7,958 nt of DNA from an uncultured Oscillospiraceae bacterium (GTDB lineage: Bacteria > Bacillota > Clostridia > Oscillospirales > Oscillospiraceae). Of this stretch, positions 6,671 through 7,958 are shown piece by piece. The notes below the pieces were generated by a model. That model did no database searches. It worked only from the letters and a program-made list of their open reading frames with translations, and was not told the origin of the DNA. Position numbers and translations under genes: made by a program. Each line of letters begins with the position of its first letter. Positions within the stretch are counted from its first letter, which is position 1. The stretch lies in NCBI GenBank assembly GCA_934661715.1, contig CAKUJL010000060.1, positions 1 to 7,958 of the forward strand, in the 5' to 3' direction.

Positions 6671-6970
6671 TTAAAGGATGAATTGTAAAACCAAAACCGT
6701 GCCGCAGCACAGAAGCGACACCGGCAGAAGCCCGAGCCCGAGCCATGCCGCGGCGATACCGACGAGCATCGCGCAAGCGCCGGCGACCTGAGAACCCGTC
6801 GCGGTGACGATGGCGGGGAAGGTCATGACGGCAAGCGTCACGTAGGGGACATAGTACAAAAACGAGCGCAGAAACACGCTTTTGATGGGCTTTCGGATGA
6901 GCGTCAGGGGCAGAACGCGGATCAGGTAGGTTGTGAGGGCCATGATGGCGATGTAACCGTAGGTGCTCAA
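6671..6970 (-). CDS. azlD: AzlD-type branched-chain amino acid exporter small subunit
   Basis: AzlD is the small membrane subunit that works with AzlC to export branched-chain amino acids. Relatives include Bacillus AzlCD (4-azaleucine resistance), E. coli YgaZH and Corynebacterium BrnFE. The 99-residue protein has the family's usual length and about three to four hydrophobic segments. Recognisable parts are TYLIRVLPL (residues 14-22) and LRSFLYYVPYVTLAVMTFPAI (34-54), which match the conserved R-x-[LP]-P and F-L-x-Y-[VI]-P regions. The start is TTG at 6970, overlapping the azlC stop as TTGA. AAGGAGG at 6980-6986, 9 bases away, supports it. The only nearby ATG is at residue 10 and would cut into the first membrane segment. 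The overlap with azlC indicates translational coupling. Confidence 0.93.
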   Translation of the reverse strand: MSTYGYIAIMALTTYLIRVLPLTLIRKPIKSVFLRSFLYYVPYVTLAVMTFPAIVTATGSQVAGACAMLVGIAAAWLGLGLLPVSLLCCGTVLVLQFIL

Positions 6971-7704
6971 ACCGTTCGCGCCTCCTTTTTGGCCGGTGCT
7001 TCACATTCCGTCTCCGGCTCTTTGCACGGGAACAAAATGGCGGCGGCCGCGGAAATGACGATCGTCAGAAGCAGAATGCGCATACCCTCCGAGAGCATCG
7101 GAAGAAGCTCATAGGCCAGAAGGCTCAAAAGGAAGCTCACGATAATGCAGCCCAGCACGACGTGGTTTTTCTTTCCCTCGGGCATGATGATCGCGAGGAA
7201 CATGCCGTAGAGCATGACCGAAAAGCCGTTTACCGCCCACGCGGGAAGTAAACTCCCGGCCAGTGCGCCCAGAAGCGTTCCCACGCTCCAGCCCGGAAGC
7301 GCCGCGCACATCGCGCCGACGAAATACCAGACGTTCAGGTATCCTTCCTGCGCAATGGCGATGCCGAAGAGCTCATCCGTCACGTCGAAGCCGATGAGAA
7401 GCCGGAAGAAAAGCGGCGTGTCCGGCGAAATTTTCTGGCTCAGAGCGCAGCTCATAAGAAGATACCGGGCGTTAATGATGAGCGTCATGAGGATCATCAT
7501 CCACACGCCGGAATTTTCCGTGATGACCGTGATGCCGCCGTATTCGCCCGCGGAGGCGTTATTGAAAAGGCTCATGAGAAAGCTCTGCACCGGCGTGATG
7601 CCGACGCCGCTGCACGTGATGCCGATGCCGAAGCTGACGGCCAGATACCCCAGCGCAATGGGGACGCCGTCGCGAAGACCCTCGAAAAACTTCGTTCTGT
7701 TCAT
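6967..7704 (-). CDS. azlC: AzlC-type branched-chain amino acid exporter large subunit
   Basis: AzlC is the large integral membrane subunit of the AzlCD exporter, thought to move valine, leucine, isoleucine or their analogues out of the cell. The 245-residue protein is of normal length, with about seven hydrophobic segments. Family signatures are GVPIALGYLAVSFGIG (residues 13-28), FNNASAGEYGG (47-57, the usual Q-F/A-x-x-x-L-x-[AG]-G-x region), NARYLLMSCALS (78-89) and GFDVTDELFG (105-114). The C-terminal tail is charged and probably cytoplasmic (CKEPETECEAPAKKEART). The ATG at 7704 has AGAAGG about 10 bases upstream. The gene is first in a two-gene operon with azlD, overlapping it by 4 bases. 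It is divergent from a LysR-type regulator gene, which is the usual arrangement for a LysR target. Substrate specificity within the family cannot be read from sequence. Confidence 0.94.
   Translation of the reverse strand: MNRTKFFEGLRDGVPIALGYLAVSFGIGITCSGVGITPVQSFLMSLFNNASAGEYGGITVITENSGVWMMILMTLIINARYLLMSCALSQKISPDTPLFFRLLIGFDVTDELFGIAIAQEGYLNVWYFVGAMCAALPGWSVGTLLGALAGSLLPAWAVNGFSVMLYGMFLAIIMPEGKKNHVVLGCIIVSFLLSLLAYELLPMLSEGMRILLLTIVISAAAAILFPCKEPETECEAPAKKEARTV
6980..6986 (-). promoter_or_regulatory. Ribosome binding site that fixes the TTG start of azlD
   Basis: On the minus strand this reads AAGGAGG, a full match to the anti-Shine-Dalgarno complement, 9 bases before the TTG at 6970. It lies inside the last codons of azlC. 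Confidence 0.8.
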
Positions 7705-7736
7705 GTTCCAATATCCTTCTCTCTTTATGCGCTGTC

Positions 7737-7765
7737 ATTATACCGCGCTTCTTGACATAAGAAAA
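7737..7765 (-). promoter_or_regulatory. azlC promoter, consensus -10 and weak -35
   Basis: On the minus strand TATAAT (7742-7737) is a perfect -10. At 17-base spacing the -35 position (7765-7760) reads TTTTCT, only three of six consensus bases. A weak -35 fits a promoter that needs an activator such as the divergent LysR-type protein. Its spacer overlaps the -35 of the opposite promoter. Confidence 0.65.
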
Positions 7766-7780
7766 GCAAATAATTATAAT
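7752..7780 (+). promoter_or_regulatory. Consensus sigma-A promoter of the LysR-type regulator gene
   Basis: TTGACA (7752-7757), a 17-base spacer and TATAAT (7775-7780) form a perfect consensus promoter. A second TATAAT overlaps at 7780-7785. The start codon is only about 26 bases past the first -10 hexamer start plus 5, leaving a very short leader with its ribosome binding site at 7793-7801. The -35 lies within the opposing azlC promoter, so RNA polymerase or regulator binding on one side should affect the other. Confidence 0.8.
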
Positions 7781-7796
7781 ATAATCATAAGAGAAG
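7756..7796 (+). repeat. Two CATAAGARAAG direct repeats 30 bases apart
   Basis: CATAAGAAAAG (7756-7766) and CATAAGAGAAG (7786-7796) start 30 bases apart, close to three helical turns. The first overlaps the -35 of the regulator promoter and the second its ribosome binding site. They could be operator half-sites, but the sequence is A-rich and part of the match is ribosome binding site, so chance is not excluded. The AT-rich palindrome ATTATAAT (7773-7780) lies between them. Confidence 0.35.
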
Positions 7797-7805
7797 GTGA
7801 TAATT

Positions 7806-7958
7806 TTGCTCTCGCGATACACAATTTTCTGCACCGTCGTCGAATGCAGCAGCTTCACGCAGGCGGCCGTCAAGCTCAACTACTCCCAGAGCGCGGTGAG
7901 TCAGGCCGTGAGAAGTCTCGAGCAGGAGCTGGGCGCGACGCTGGTCGACCGCACAACA
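7806..7958 (+). CDS. LysR-family transcriptional regulator, N-terminal part only
   Basis: Only 51 codons are present before the window ends; LysR regulators are normally about 290-300 residues. The visible part is the winged helix-turn-helix: a first helix (LSRYTIFCTVVEC), then SSFTQAAVKLNYSQSAVSQAVRSLEQELGATLVDRTT in overlapping order, matching the family pattern S-F-T-x-A-A-x-x-L-x-x-[ST]-Q-[SP]-A-[VL]-S-x-x-[IV]-x-x-L-E-x-x-L-G. The start is taken as TTG at 7806, which gives the usual family N-terminus and has GAAGGTGAT just upstream. An in-frame GTG at 7797 lies inside that ribosome binding site and is less likely. Being divergent from azlC, it probably controls azlCD and its own gene, perhaps in response to a branched-chain amino acid; the ligand is inferred. 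Confidence 0.9.
   Translation, partial: MLSRYTIFCTVVECSSFTQAAVKLNYSQSAVSQAVRSLEQELGATLVDRTT

Noticed and set aside
7797..7799. GTG as start of the LysR-type gene
   Set aside because: It is in frame but lies within the AAGGTGAT ribosome binding site, and the N-terminus it gives is longer than the family pattern.

Overview
This GC-rich window reads like the chromosome of a monoderm Bacillota, most probably a gut Clostridia/Oscillospiraceae-type bacterium. That is an inference from the lipobox lipoproteins, AAGGAGG-type ribosome binding sites, extended -10 promoters and an AzlCD exporter. No sequence search was possible. I see no rRNA, tRNA, CRISPR array, insertion sequence, phage gene or plasmid origin.

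Layout. (1) Positions 2-1708 hold the 3' part of a plus-strand gene of unknown function; its start lies outside the window. (2) Positions 1704-1789 hold an extended -10 promoter preceded by a TTAAG direct repeat. (3) Positions 1790-4555 hold a tight three-gene transcription unit: two lipoproteins with nearly identical secretion leaders but unrelated-looking bodies, then a small membrane-anchored protein. (4) A separately promoted small lipoprotein with a calcium-loop-like motif (4643-5059) ends at a strong intrinsic terminator. (5) A second extended -10 promoter with a TTTAAG motif drives a solute-binding lipoprotein (5187-6584). No permease or ATPase gene accompanies it here. (6) An 18-bp perfect hairpin separates this rightward block from the leftward azlC-azlD operon. 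(7) azlC is divergent from the start of a LysR-family regulator gene, cut off at the right edge. Overlapping divergent promoters lie between them.

How the genes work together. The left two thirds encode exported or membrane-anchored proteins of mostly unknown function, and they may act together at the cell surface. The shared TTTAAG/extended -10 promoter design at 1704-1748 and 5113-5158 suggests common control by an OmpR-type response regulator, but this is a hypothesis. The right third is the clearest functional module: a two-subunit branched-chain amino acid exporter, probably controlled by the divergent LysR-type regulator. No intergenic stretch exceeds 300 bases. I found no strong case for a wholly new system; the lipoprotein cluster is the least explained part.
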